From NCBI GenBank assembly GCA_934296355.1, contig CAKRAY010000014.1, forward strand, positions 1 through 19,842: a stretch of DNA of 19,842 nt, given 5' to 3'. This stretch comes from an uncultured Clostridia bacterium. Its GTDB lineage: Bacteria; Bacillota; Clostridia; Christensenellales; DTU072. Each line of letters opens with the position of its first letter. Position 1 is the first letter of the stretch. Positions 1-8,505 of this stretch are shown here, one piece after another. The notes below the pieces were generated by a model, which was not told the DNA's origin, searched no databases, and saw nothing but the letters and a program-made list of their open reading frames with translations. The position numbers were made by a program, and so were the translations under genes.

Positions 1-3000
1 TACCTCTATAAGGTATTTCTGGAAGTAGAAAACCGGAAAGCGACCCTGACGGAGATCGGCGATTACGCTTTTGCCGATTGTTATATGTTCGCGGGTATTA
101 CGAGCGAAAATCTTACGGACATAGGAATTATGCCGTTCTCGGGTTGTTACAGAGCGACGTCGGTTACTACTACGAACGATAAAAAAGTCGCCGCATTGTT
201 CGGTACGGAAGAAATTACTACGTTTACAAACGAATTTTACACGGTAAAAGCGGACGGAAAAATTTATTTTGTTCCCAAAGTATTATATAACGTGACCTTA
301 ACGGCAGAGGGCGAAAACGCCGCGGCGGAAGGAATATTAAGCGACGTCGTGTCGGTAAAGAGAGTCGTTTTTATAAACGGCGTGAAGAAAATCGCCGACA
401 ATGCGTTCAGATGTTACGAAAACGTTGCGGATAACGGCGACGAATTAAGAGTGACTTTACCGTCGGGTTTGGAAGAAATAGGTTCTTACGCTTTCGCGAC
501 GCGAACCGATATTTTTTCGATAACGATAAACGACGAAGTGAAAAAAATCGGCGAGTACGCGTTCTATAATTTACGCGACCTCGGCAAAGTCGTATTCGGA
601 GAAAATTCGCAATTAACCGAATCGGGCGCGCGTAGTTTCGACGGTACGAGTTGGCGCGAAAACAGCGCGGGCGTCATCGTCGCGGGAAAAGCGGTTCTCG
701 GTGTCAGCGAGTCGTATTGCCGTAATAAAAATTATACGGAAATTACCGCTTGGGAAATGGGTATGGCGACGTATATTGCCCCGTATGCGTTTGAAAATAA
801 CAAAATTTTAAGAAAAATCGCCTTGGGAAGCGAGATTAAAAGCATTGGCGACAAAGCGTTCGGCGGTATGGACTCTTTAACGACTTTCGCGTTCAACAAG
901 GGTTCGAGCGACGGGTCGACGAGAAAACTCGGAGAGTATGTCATTAACGACTGTAACGCTTTGGTCGATTTGACGATTTACGAAGATATAAACATAGAAG
1001 ATTTGTGCGAAAAACTTCCGGATTCTCTCGACGTACTAAGAATAGAATGTACCGGCGCGGAAACGCGCGTGGAAGCGAACAGATATTCGAGTTTCGGTAC
1101 GCCGTCCGAATTACATATAGGCGACGGCTTTATATCTATCGAAGAAAACGCCTTTGCGGGCAACGAGAATTTGCGTAAAGTTTACGTCGGAAAAGATTTG
1201 GCAAGCGTCGGCGCGCGTGCTTTCGAAAACGACCGCAACTTAACCGTTTTCGATACCTCCGCAAACCGAGAATTGACCGAGATTAAAGAGGGCGCGTTCA
1301 AAAACTCCGCGTTAACGTCTTTCGATTGCGGAACGAAACTCGAAAGTATCGGCGCGGAAGCGTTTTCGGGTACGGCGTTAAAGTCGTTCGTTATGCCGGG
1401 CAGTTTATCGGTAGTTTCCGCTCGCGCGTTTATGGGTTGTGCTTTGCTTACCGAAGTGAAATTCGGTAGCGGCTTGCAGACCGTGGAAGAATTCGCCTTT
1501 GCGGACGCCGATTTGAGAGACTTCCGTATTCCCTTGATGCAATCGATAGGCGACGGAGTATTCGTAGGCAACGATAATCCGGGAACGATAACGTTTAGCG
1601 ACTACTCGTTTATCGGCAACGTGAAAAGATTGTTTAAGCGTTCGAGCGGAACGGACGGAGATATATACGAATTGCCCCAAAACTTTAACGGCGCGGTAAT
1701 AGAAAGCGGAAAAATCGCCGACTTCGCGTTCGAAGATATAAAGACTATACAAAATCTACGCATAGATAACGCGGAGATAGGCGAAAGAGCGTTTGCGTCG
1801 ATTACCAATTTATCCGTGGTCACGATATCCGCCGGGGTCACGAAAATCGGCGTGTACGCGTTTTCGGGTTGCGGTAATTTAAGCACGGTAAGAATAGAAG
1901 CCGCCGGCTCGAAACTTACTTCGGTAGGAAACTACGCGTTCGAGAATTGCGCGTCGCTATCGTATATGGTCGTTCCGCAAACGATAACCGACGTCGAATG
2001 GGAAGGCGTCTTCGCGGGTTGCTCGGGTATCGTTTCGGTCAACGTGCCGAATTCGGTAACGAAAATAGGTAAGTACGCGTTCAAGGGTTGCGAAAAACTG
2101 GTTACCGTCACGATGGGACGAATAACGGAAATTGCCGAAGCAGCGTTCTACGGTTGTAAATCGCTCGACCTCGACAACGCGGATTTCGCCGAGTTGCAAA
2201 AAATCGGCGCGTCGGCTTTCTTCGCTTGCGCCAATCTACATGGCATTAAGGCGGTGGCGGTTACCGAAATCGGACAAAACGCCTTCGAAGGGTGCGCGTC
2301 GATTGAAGAAATAACGGTTTTGAACGGAGAAACGCTCGATTATTATATCGGCGGCGAGTACACGAATAAAATCGTAGCGGTCAACGTCGTCGGTAGCGTT
2401 GCCGGTAACTTCTTTAACTCGTGCGCGAATTTGAAGAGAATCGTGTTCTATAGCGATAGCGTAGACGACGTTAAGCCGGTTTTGGACTATTACTTAGGCA
2501 AAAACTCTCCGTATGTGTTTGCAAGGAGCGACATTTACGACAGTCTGAAAACGGAGTACGCGGGTAGAATTCACTCCGTTCCCACGCAAGCCGACTTCAA
2601 TTTCGAACTCGTCGGCGGCGAAGCGCGGCTTACGAACATGTCGCAAAACGACGACGAAGTGGTGTATTTACCCGAAAAGACAGTCATCGGCGGCGTAACG
2701 TATAAGGTTACCGCGATAGCCGAAGAGGCGTTTTTGAATAATTATACCATAAAGGAAATAGTAGTTCCTTCGTCGATTAGAACCATAGGAAGCGGCGCGT
2801 TTAAGAACTCTTCGCTTGAAGAAATCGTTTTTGAGAACGGAAGCGCGCTCAGCGTAATAGAAAGCAACGCTTTTTACGGTTGTAAAAATATTAAGACGAT
2901 TACGCTGCCTAGTAGCGTAACCACGATTGGAAGCAGCGCGTTCTACGGATGCGAAAACCTTTCGGAAGTCGTTACTTACGACAACAGTAAACTTTCCGCG

Positions 3001-6000
3001 ATAGAAGAATACGCGTTTTACAGCACGAAAAACCTCGAAGAGTTTATCGTAAAAGACGGTTTGACCGCGCTCGGCGCATTTGCGTTCTCAGGTTCGGGAA
3101 TTACTCGCTTCGAGTTCGGTAAAAACGTCGCGCTTAGGGAAATCGCTTCGGGCGCGTTCTCGGGTTGCGTCAATCTCGCTTCGGTTATCGTCCCGAGCGG
3201 AGTAAGAACCGTTTGCGAAAACGCTTTTATGGGCGTGGCGGTAAAAAGTATAACGCTCCCCGATTCGGTAGTTACCGTGGAAAAAGGCTCGTTCGCCAAC
3301 GCGAGCAAACTGGAAAACGTCACTTTCGGTAGGAATTTGACCGCCATCGGCAATGAAGCGTTCAAAGACTGCAAAGTGTTAGGCCGTCTGGAAATTCCCG
3401 ACTCGCTCGTGTCTATCGGCGAAAAAGCGTTCGCGGGTTGTACGAATAAGTTACAATACGTTTCTATCGGAGAAAACGTGACCACGATCGGGAAAGAAGC
3501 TTTCGCTAACGCCAATTCTTTGACAGAATTGAGATTTAACGCGAAAAAAGCGACCGATTTTACGGCGGACAACTGCGTATTCCAGCGCGCGGGCGTTTCG
3601 ACTACGGGTCTGAAAGTTTACGTGGGCAGTAAAGTAAGACGTATCCCGGCTTATATGTTCAACGCAAAGAGCGCGACTAGCGACGCCCCCAAAATTACCG
3701 AGTTTAACTTCGGTAACGATACTTCGTGTACTCAAATCGGCGCGTACGCCTTCGCGTATTGCGATAAGTTGAGAACGATGATAATACCCGTTAACGTGTC
3801 GGGAATAGGAGAAAACGCGTTTTTGAATTGCAACGCCGTTTCGCTCACTCTGGAAGCGAGAATCGCGCCGGCGCGTTATACCGAGAATTGGAACGGTAAC
3901 GTTCCCGTCGACGAGACCTCCGGACGCGTAAAATATGCGTATAACAACGTGCAAAGCGGCGATTATTACTACGTCGTGCGTAACGAAAAAGCGTACCTTA
4001 CCGGTTATGCGGGTACGGATAAAAACGTTGTCGTTCCCGACTCGATAAAGGGCTACGAAATAGCCGACCTTTGCGTTGCTTTCGAAAAGCACGCCGAAAT
4101 AGAAACCGTAACGTTCCCCGACAACTTGACGGTAAGCGGCAGTTTCTACGGATGCTCTTCGCTTAAAAGGGTTTACTTCGGTGACGGGCTTCGCGAAATA
4201 TTCGCTTATGCGTTTTACGGATGCTCTTCGCTTAACTATGTGAAAATCACGAGTAACGTTACTACCGTGGGCGTTAACGCGTTCGGCGAATGCGCGAAAC
4301 TCGATACGATATATATCGACAGCGCGGAAGTTATAAGCGAACCGGACTACACTTCTTGCGTGGGCGGCGCGTTAAGCGAAGCGATGATAGTTTACGTAAG
4401 CGAAGAAGTTCAAAACAGAGGAAACGTCCTCGATTTGCTGAAATATCATAAAATCGTCGGTCAAAAACGCGACAAATACGACATTTATACGAAACTTTAT
4501 TGGGACGTTTCGGCAAATGCGGACGGCGCCGTAAACGCGTACTTGCTTTGCGAAAACGAGGACGATTATACTTATAACCTTATCGTGGATGGAAGCGGCG
4601 ATATGAAAAACTTCGCGTCGCAAGGCTATATACCTTGGCGCGGTTATTCCGAGCATATCATAAGACTTACGGTAGGAGAAAACGTCACGAGTATCGGAAA
4701 ATATGCGTTCAACGGCTTAACCGCTCTCGAACATTTATATTATAACGCCGTAAACGCCGCCGACTGTAAAGAGGACGACGAAGTGTTCTCTAGCGGCGTA
4801 GTTAAACCTTTCACTCTCACGATAGGCGAGAACGTGATTTCGATTCCCGCATATTTGTTCCGCAGAGTGAGCAATATTAAGAATATCGTTTGGAACGGCA
4901 ATAAAGTGGAACGAATCGGCGCGGACGCTTTCGAAGGCTGCTCGATGCTTAGCGAGATAATAGTTCCCGATTCGGTAATATATATCGAAAAGAACGCTTT
5001 TGCCGGCACGAAAGGCGTGAATGAGTTGACTATCGGCGAAAAAACTCACGTTATCGGCTCGCGAGCGTTTGCCAATATGCAAAACTTGCAAAAAATCTAT
5101 TATAACGCGCGCGCCGCGTTGGCGTTAGAGACTACCGATAAACCGTTCGATATCGAGTACATTTTCGTACAAGGTATGAGCGGCGTAACGTTGTATGTGG
5201 GTAGCGCGGTAAATTCTATTCCCGCGAGATTGTTTACCGGGTATAAGCGCTTAACGCATATCGTGTTTCCGAGTGGCAGCAACTTGAAGAATATCGGTTA
5301 CGGCGCGTTTGAAGAATGCGGCGGCTTGACTTCCGTAACTTTCCCGCTCGGTTTAGAAAGCGTCGGCGAAAAAGCGTTCGACGATTGTACCGGCTTGACG
5401 GAAATTCTCTTTACCTCGGGAAGTCAGTTAAAATATATCGGGCAAGACGCGTTCTTAAATACCGCTTACTACAACGATAGAGATAATAATTGGAAGAACG
5501 GCGTTCTATATGTTGGTTCGTATTTGATTAAAGCGGACGGCATAAGCGGCGAATACGCAATAAACGACTCTACTACCTTAATCGCGCAAAACGCTTTCCA
5601 CGGCTTAGCAAGCCTCGAATATCTGATTATTCCGCAAAACGTAACTTACGTTAACGCCGACGCTTTTTCGGGTTGTTCGGCATTGACTGCAATATTTATC
5701 AAGAGCCGTTACGTCGCGCCCGCGCTTAACGCCGCCGAAGATTTGGGCGGACTGGCAAGTAACGCGCTGCACTTATACGTGATGACGAGTTTGGTAGAAG
5801 GCTTAAAAATCAAACCGGGCGAGTATTTCAATAATTATAGTCTAGTGGAAACGGCCGCGGAGTTCGATAAGGTTAGATATTACGCATATACGAAAGCGTA
5901 TTGGAACTTATCCGACGGAAGAAGCAGTACGGTTTACGGCTACGCCGTCAACGATTCCTTGGCTGAAGACAGTTACGTTCTGAAAATCGTCGGCAAGGGA

Positions 6001-8424
6001 AGGATGAAGAACTTCGAAAGCGTCAACTCGGTTATTTGGAAAGAGTACGTTTCTCTCGATTCCGTAAGTCGCGTTTATATAGGTAAAGAGGTAGAAAGAA
6101 TCGGCGCGTACGCCTTTGCCGGTTGCGCGAAAATGCAGTCTTTCTCCTACGAAACCGACCCCGCGATAAAGGAAATCGGCGCGTACGCTTTTTCGGGTTG
6201 TTCGAGTTTGACCGAAATAACCGTTCCCGCTTCGATTAAAACCATAGGACAAAGCGCGTTCTCCGATTGTACGAACGTAAGCCGCATATATTTTAACGCG
6301 GAGGAATGTAACGATGTAAGCGCGAGAGGAAGTAAAGTTTTTGCCAATCTCGGCAAGGAAAACTTAGGCGCGACGCTGGAAATCGGCTATAACGTAAGGC
6401 GTATTCCCGCCAACATGTTCTGCGTCGTGAGGACAAACACGCACGCTTCTCCGAATTTAACTTCGATAATTTTCAGAGCGTATTCGGGAACGAACAAATG
6501 CGCCGAGATAGGCGACTATGCTTTCGCTTATTGCGAAAACCTTTCTTCTATAACTTACGCCACGACCAACGTGCTTACGAGTATCGGCGCGTACGCGTTT
6601 ACCGATTGTTCGTCGCTCGGCACGGTAGTCATACCGCCTACGGTTACTTACATAGGTAAAAAAGCGTACTCGGGTTGCGCTAACTTAACGGAAGTTTCCT
6701 TTAATGCGGAAAACTTTGAAACGGGTTATGCGGGATTTACCTCGTTCGATACCGCGGGCGAAGAATCGCCTAACGGCTTTAACGTGACCGTTTCTTCAAA
6801 GACCGTTTGCTTGCCCGATTACTTGTTCGAGGGCGCGAAGTTCTTGTCGAGCGTAGAGTTCGACGTTGAAGAGGGCAATTTGAAGAGCATCGGAACCGGC
6901 GCGTTCGAAGACTGCGGTTCTTTGAGAAAGATAGAATTGCCTAAAAAACTTGAAAAGATTAGCATGGGGGCGTTTGCGGGTTGCACCGGCTTGCAAGAAT
7001 ACGTCGCCCCGTTTATAGGCGGCGAGCATTATAAACTCAGCGCCGCGGAAAACACCGTTTTTGGTTACGTTTTCGGCACGAAAGTCAAAGACGGCGCAAC
7101 CGCCACGCTTCAAAACTACGGTTCCGGTATGGACACTTATTACGTCCCCGACAGTTTAAAAATAGTCGATATTACGGTCTATACTAACGTCTACTTCGGC
7201 GCGTTTATGAACTGCGTTAACCTTAATACGGTTACCTTACGCCCGAATACGGGAGTCATAAGACTGGAAAGAAGGGAACTTAACAAGAAGACGAACACAT
7301 ACGAAGTCGTCGAATCGATAGTTAACGGCAGCGTCGTGCAAGCGATGGCGTTCAGCGGATGCAAAGGGCTTGCTACGGTCAACTTTACCGGATCGCCCTT
7401 AACTACGATAGGCAGAGAGGCTTTCGAAAATTGCTCGAATATAGGCGCGATTACCGTTCCCGAAAACGTTACCACGATAGAGGACGACGCGTTTGCGGGT
7501 TGCTTGTTGTTAAGAAAGATTACTTTCAACGCCGAGAATTGTCAAGACTTTAACGTGGACACGTTCGCGCAAGCGGGCATCAATCAGGGCGGCAACAGCG
7601 ACGGCTTGCACCTCGTTATCGGTAAGAACGTAAAACGTATTCCCGCAAGAATGTTCGCGTCCGGCGCGGGCAACTCCTCCAAACTTTTCGCGATAGAGTT
7701 CGAAAAAGGCAGCGTGCTTGCGGAAATAGGCGAGAACGCCTTTGTCGGCGCGGAATATCTTAAAGATATAGTTTTACCGTCCACGATTAACGATATCGGA
7801 CAAAACGCCTTTACCGATACGGCTTTCTACAACACCGCGGCGAACTGGCGTAACAACGTGTTATACGTCGGAGAATACCTTATAAAAGCGCGCGAAAGCA
7901 CTTTAGCCGCGGAATATACGGTTACCCCGGGAACTTCGGTTATAGCCGATTACGCGTTTGCGGGCAATAAGAAATTGGAAAAACTTTACCTCAGCGCCGG
8001 CTTGAAGAACATAGGCGACTATGCGTTCAGCAATTGTCAGAAGTTAGACTCCGTCGTAACGAGTAGCGCGACGAGTTTGACGTCAATAGGCAGTTACGCT
8101 TTCGAGAAATGTATGTTGCTCGGGTCGGGCGTGGACGAACAAGAAAACCCGATAGCATTCACGATACCCGCAAGCGTCAAGACTATCGGAGAAAACGCGT
8201 TTATCGATTGCGTCAGTTTATCCGAAGTCTACGTAGACAGTTACGAAGTCGTTAACGCCGCGAACGCGAGTACCGATTGCGGTAACTTGTTCCGTTACGC
8301 GGAAACGATAAGAGTAAGGAGCGACATTCAGTCGGTTGGCGCGTATATAGCGGGTAACTTTGCCGAATCCGGCGGCGTTAGCGACGGATATGCGATTTAC
8401 CTCTTGATAAAAGAGCAACAATAG
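1..8424 (+). CDS. Giant BspA-like leucine-rich-repeat protein, 5' end missing
   Basis: The frame is open from base 1 and already reads repeat sequence (TEIGDYAFADC) before the first ATG at 85, so 85 is not the start; the gene enters from outside the window. It is built of about 75 (counted by eye) repeats of roughly 23 residues of the Treponema pallidum/BspA type, with the core IGxxAFxGCxxLxxVxIPxS. Non-LRR modules interrupt them: an FNA...RIPAxMF module six times, a Y(D/A)(I/Y)YTKxYW...G.GxMKNF...W module twice, a WKNGVLYVGxYLIKA module twice and a YxDS-type module three times. Such proteins are usually secreted or surface-exposed adhesion or binding proteins. The signal peptide would lie upstream and cannot be seen, and no LPXTG, transmembrane tail or SLH domain is visible at the C terminus, which ends KEQQ. 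The ligand is unknown. There are no internal stops, so the gene appears intact as far as it can be read. Confidence 0.93.
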   Translation, partial: YLYKVFLEVENRKATLTEIGDYAFADCYMFAGITSENLTDIGIMPFSGCYRATSVTTTNDKKVAALFGTEEITTFTNEFYTVKADGKIYFVPKVLYNVTLTAEGENAAAEGILSDVVSVKRVVFINGVKKIADNAFRCYENVADNGDELRVTLPSGLEEIGSYAFATRTDIFSITINDEVKKIGEYAFYNLRDLGKVVFGENSQLTESGARSFDGTSWRENSAGVIVAGKAVLGVSESYCRNKNYTEITAWEMGMATYIAPYAFENNKILRKIALGSEIKSIGDKAFGGMDSLTTFAFNKGSSDGSTRKLGEYVINDCNALVDLTIYEDINIEDLCEKLPDSLDVLRIECTGAETRVEANRYSSFGTPSELHIGDGFISIEENAFAGNENLRKVYVGKDLASVGARAFENDRNLTVFDTSANRELTEIKEGAFKNSALTSFDCGTKLESIGAEAFSGTALKSFVMPGSLSVVSARAFMGCALLTEVKFGSGLQTVEEFAFADADLRDFRIPLMQSIGDGVFVGNDNPGTITFSDYSFIGNVKRLFKRSSGTDGDIYELPQNFNGAVIESGKIADFAFEDIKTIQNLRIDNAEIGERAFASITNLSVVTISAGVTKIGVYAFSGCGNLSTVRIEAAGSKLTSVGNYAFENCASLSYMVVPQTITDVEWEGVFAGCSGIVSVNVPNSVTKIGKYAFKGCEKLVTVTMGRITEIAEAAFYGCKSLDLDNADFAELQKIGASAFFACANLHGIKAVAVTEIGQNAFEGCASIEEITVLNGETLDYYIGGEYTNKIVAVNVVGSVAGNFFNSCANLKRIVFYSDSVDDVKPVLDYYLGKNSPYVFARSDIYDSLKTEYAGRIHSVPTQADFNFELVGGEARLTNMSQNDDEVVYLPEKTVIGGVTYKVTAIAEEAFLNNYTIKEIVVPSSIRTIGSGAFKNSSLEEIVFENGSALSVIESNAFYGCKNIKTITLPSSVTTIGSSAFYGCENLSEVVTYDNSKLSAIEEYAFYSTKNLEEFIVKDGLTALGAFAFSGSGITRFEFGKNVALREIASGAFSGCVNLASVIVPSGVRTVCENAFMGVAVKSITLPDSVVTVEKGSFANASKLENVTFGRNLTAIGNEAFKDCKVLGRLEIPDSLVSIGEKAFAGCTNKLQYVSIGENVTTIGKEAFANANSLTELRFNAKKATDFTADNCVFQRAGVSTTGLKVYVGSKVRRIPAYMFNAKSATSDAPKITEFNFGNDTSCTQIGAYAFAYCDKLRTMIIPVNVSGIGENAFLNCNAVSLTLEARIAPARYTENWNGNVPVDETSGRVKYAYNNVQSGDYYYVVRNEKAYLTGYAGTDKNVVVPDSIKGYEIADLCVAFEKHAEIETVTFPDNLTVSGSFYGCSSLKRVYFGDGLREIFAYAFYGCSSLNYVKITSNVTTVGVNAFGECAKLDTIYIDSAEVISEPDYTSCVGGALSEAMIVYVSEEVQNRGNVLDLLKYHKIVGQKRDKYDIYTKLYWDVSANADGAVNAYLLCENEDDYTYNLIVDGSGDMKNFASQGYIPWRGYSEHIIRLTVGENVTSIGKYAFNGLTALEHLYYNAVNAADCKEDDEVFSSGVVKPFTLTIGENVISIPAYLFRRVSNIKNIVWNGNKVERIGADAFEGCSMLSEIIVPDSVIYIEKNAFAGTKGVNELTIGEKTHVIGSRAFANMQNLQKIYYNARAALALETTDKPFDIEYIFVQGMSGVTLYVGSAVNSIPARLFTGYKRLTHIVFPSGSNLKNIGYGAFEECGGLTSVTFPLGLESVGEKAFDDCTGLTEILFTSGSQLKYIGQDAFLNTAYYNDRDNNWKNGVLYVGSYLIKADGISGEYAINDSTTLIAQNAFHGLASLEYLIIPQNVTYVNADAFSGCSALTAIFIKSRYVAPALNAAEDLGGLASNALHLYVMTSLVEGLKIKPGEYFNNYSLVETAAEFDKVRYYAYTKAYWNLSDGRSSTVYGYAVNDSLAEDSYVLKIVGKGRMKNFESVNSVIWKEYVSLDSVSRVYIGKEVERIGAYAFAGCAKMQSFSYETDPAIKEIGAYAFSGCSSLTEITVPASIKTIGQSAFSDCTNVSRIYFNAEECNDVSARGSKVFANLGKENLGATLEIGYNVRRIPANMFCVVRTNTHASPNLTSIIFRAYSGTNKCAEIGDYAFAYCENLSSITYATTNVLTSIGAYAFTDCSSLGTVVIPPTVTYIGKKAYSGCANLTEVSFNAENFETGYAGFTSFDTAGEESPNGFNVTVSSKTVCLPDYLFEGAKFLSSVEFDVEEGNLKSIGTGAFEDCGSLRKIELPKKLEKISMGAFAGCTGLQEYVAPFIGGEHYKLSAAENTVFGYVFGTKVKDGATATLQNYGSGMDTYYVPDSLKIVDITVYTNVYFGAFMNCVNLNTVTLRPNTGVIRLERRELNKKTNTYEVVESIVNGSVVQAMAFSGCKGLATVNFTGSPLTTIGREAFENCSNIGAITVPENVTTIEDDAFAGCLLLRKITFNAENCQDFNVDTFAQAGINQGGNSDGLHLVIGKNVKRIPARMFASGAGNSSKLFAIEFEKGSVLAEIGENAFVGAEYLKDIVLPSTINDIGQNAFTDTAFYNTAANWRNNVLYVGEYLIKARESTLAAEYTVTPGTSVIADYAFAGNKKLEKLYLSAGLKNIGDYAFSNCQKLDSVVTSSATSLTSIGSYAFEKCMLLGSGVDEQENPIAFTIPASVKTIGENAFIDCVSLSEVYVDSYEVVNAANASTDCGNLFRYAETIRVRSDIQSVGAYIAGNFAESGGVSDGYAIYLLIKEQQ
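4147..4235 (+). repeat. Local direct repeat, 20 bases at 69-base spacing
   Basis: The same 20 bases occur at 4147-4166 and 4216-4235, encoding YGCSSL both times. The 69-base period is exactly 23 codons, one LRR unit. This is the clearest nucleotide-level identity I saw between neighbouring units, consistent with relatively recent tandem duplication or gene conversion of a single repeat. Confidence 0.8.
4477..5877 (+). repeat. LRR super-module, copy 1
   Basis: Protein-level block inside the giant LRR gene. It opens with YDIYTKLYW and the GSGDMKNF...PW module typical of BspA-like proteins. LRRs with two FNA...IPAxLF modules follow (from 4735 and 5095), then the WKNGVLYVGSYLIKA module (about 5485-5538), and it closes with a YxDS-type module (IFIKSRYV, from about 5689). 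The same order recurs at 5878-8388. Boundaries are set where YTKxYW begins and are approximate to a few codons. Confidence 0.65.
5878..8388 (+). repeat. LRR super-module, copy 2 (expanded)
   Basis: This is the second occurrence of the block at 4477-5877. It opens with YYAYTKAYWNLSD and GKGRMKNF...IW. FNA modules follow at about 6286, 6691 and 7519, then WRNNVLYVGEYLIKA (about 7843-7890), and it closes with VYVDSYEV (about 8227). It is longer than copy 1 because extra LRRs, a third FNA module and a unique stretch around 7020-7200 (VFGYVFGTKV to the YYVPDSLK region) lie between. The last codons (GYAIYLLIKEQQ, 8389-8424) sit exactly where a third YxIYTKxYW module would begin. Confidence 0.6.
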
Positions 8425-8432
8425 GTTAGAAT
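8404..8432 (+). promoter_or_regulatory. Candidate sigma-A promoter for the dehydrogenase-like gene
   Basis: TTGATA (8404-8409) and TAGAAT (8427-8432) are separated by 17 bases; each differs from consensus at one position. The -35 lies inside the last codons of the LRR gene and the -10 just after its stop codon. Transcription would start near 8438-8440, about 65 bases before the ATG at 8506. I saw no clear rho-independent terminator in 8425-8505, so read-through from the LRR gene is also possible. Confidence 0.55.
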
Positions 8433-8505
8433 ATAAACAAGCGGCTTTAATAGAGCGGCGACAAACTTAAACAAACCCCGAATTGAAACAATTAGGAGAT
8501 ATTAT

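Larger units (their letters stand above)
3532..7656 (+). repeat. Six-copy FNA...RIPAxMF module family within the LRR gene
   Basis: Six related insertions of about 40-45 residues start with (F/Y)NA and end with an RIPA(Y/R/N)(M/L)F-like motif. Approximate spans are 3532-3660, 4735-4860, 5095-5235, 6286-6420, 6691-6828 and 7519-7656. The interior is variable and usually contains F...G...L.(I/V)G..V. Copy 5 is the most diverged, with LPDYLF in place of RIPAxMF. The copies are separated by ordinary 23-residue LRRs. Confidence 0.7.

Noticed and set aside
85..87. ATG at 85 as the start of the LRR gene
   Set aside because: The frame is open back to base 1 and encodes an LRR unit before it; there is no ribosome-binding site at 85.
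3018..4092. Long minus-strand open frames (184 and 213 codons) antisense to the LRR gene, and similar ones elsewhere in 1-8424
   Set aside because: They mirror the repeat structure of the plus-strand gene, have no ribosome-binding sites or recognisable domains, and overlap an obviously real coding frame.
1..8424. CRISPR-like or tandem DNA array suggested by the regular 69-base periodicity
   Set aside because: The period is 23 codons of a protein LRR; the repeats are conserved as amino acids, not as identical DNA with unique spacers.
8380..8424. Sortase (LPXTG) or membrane anchor at the end of the LRR protein
   Set aside because: The C terminus contains no LPXTG-like motif, no hydrophobic segment of sufficient length and no positively charged tail.
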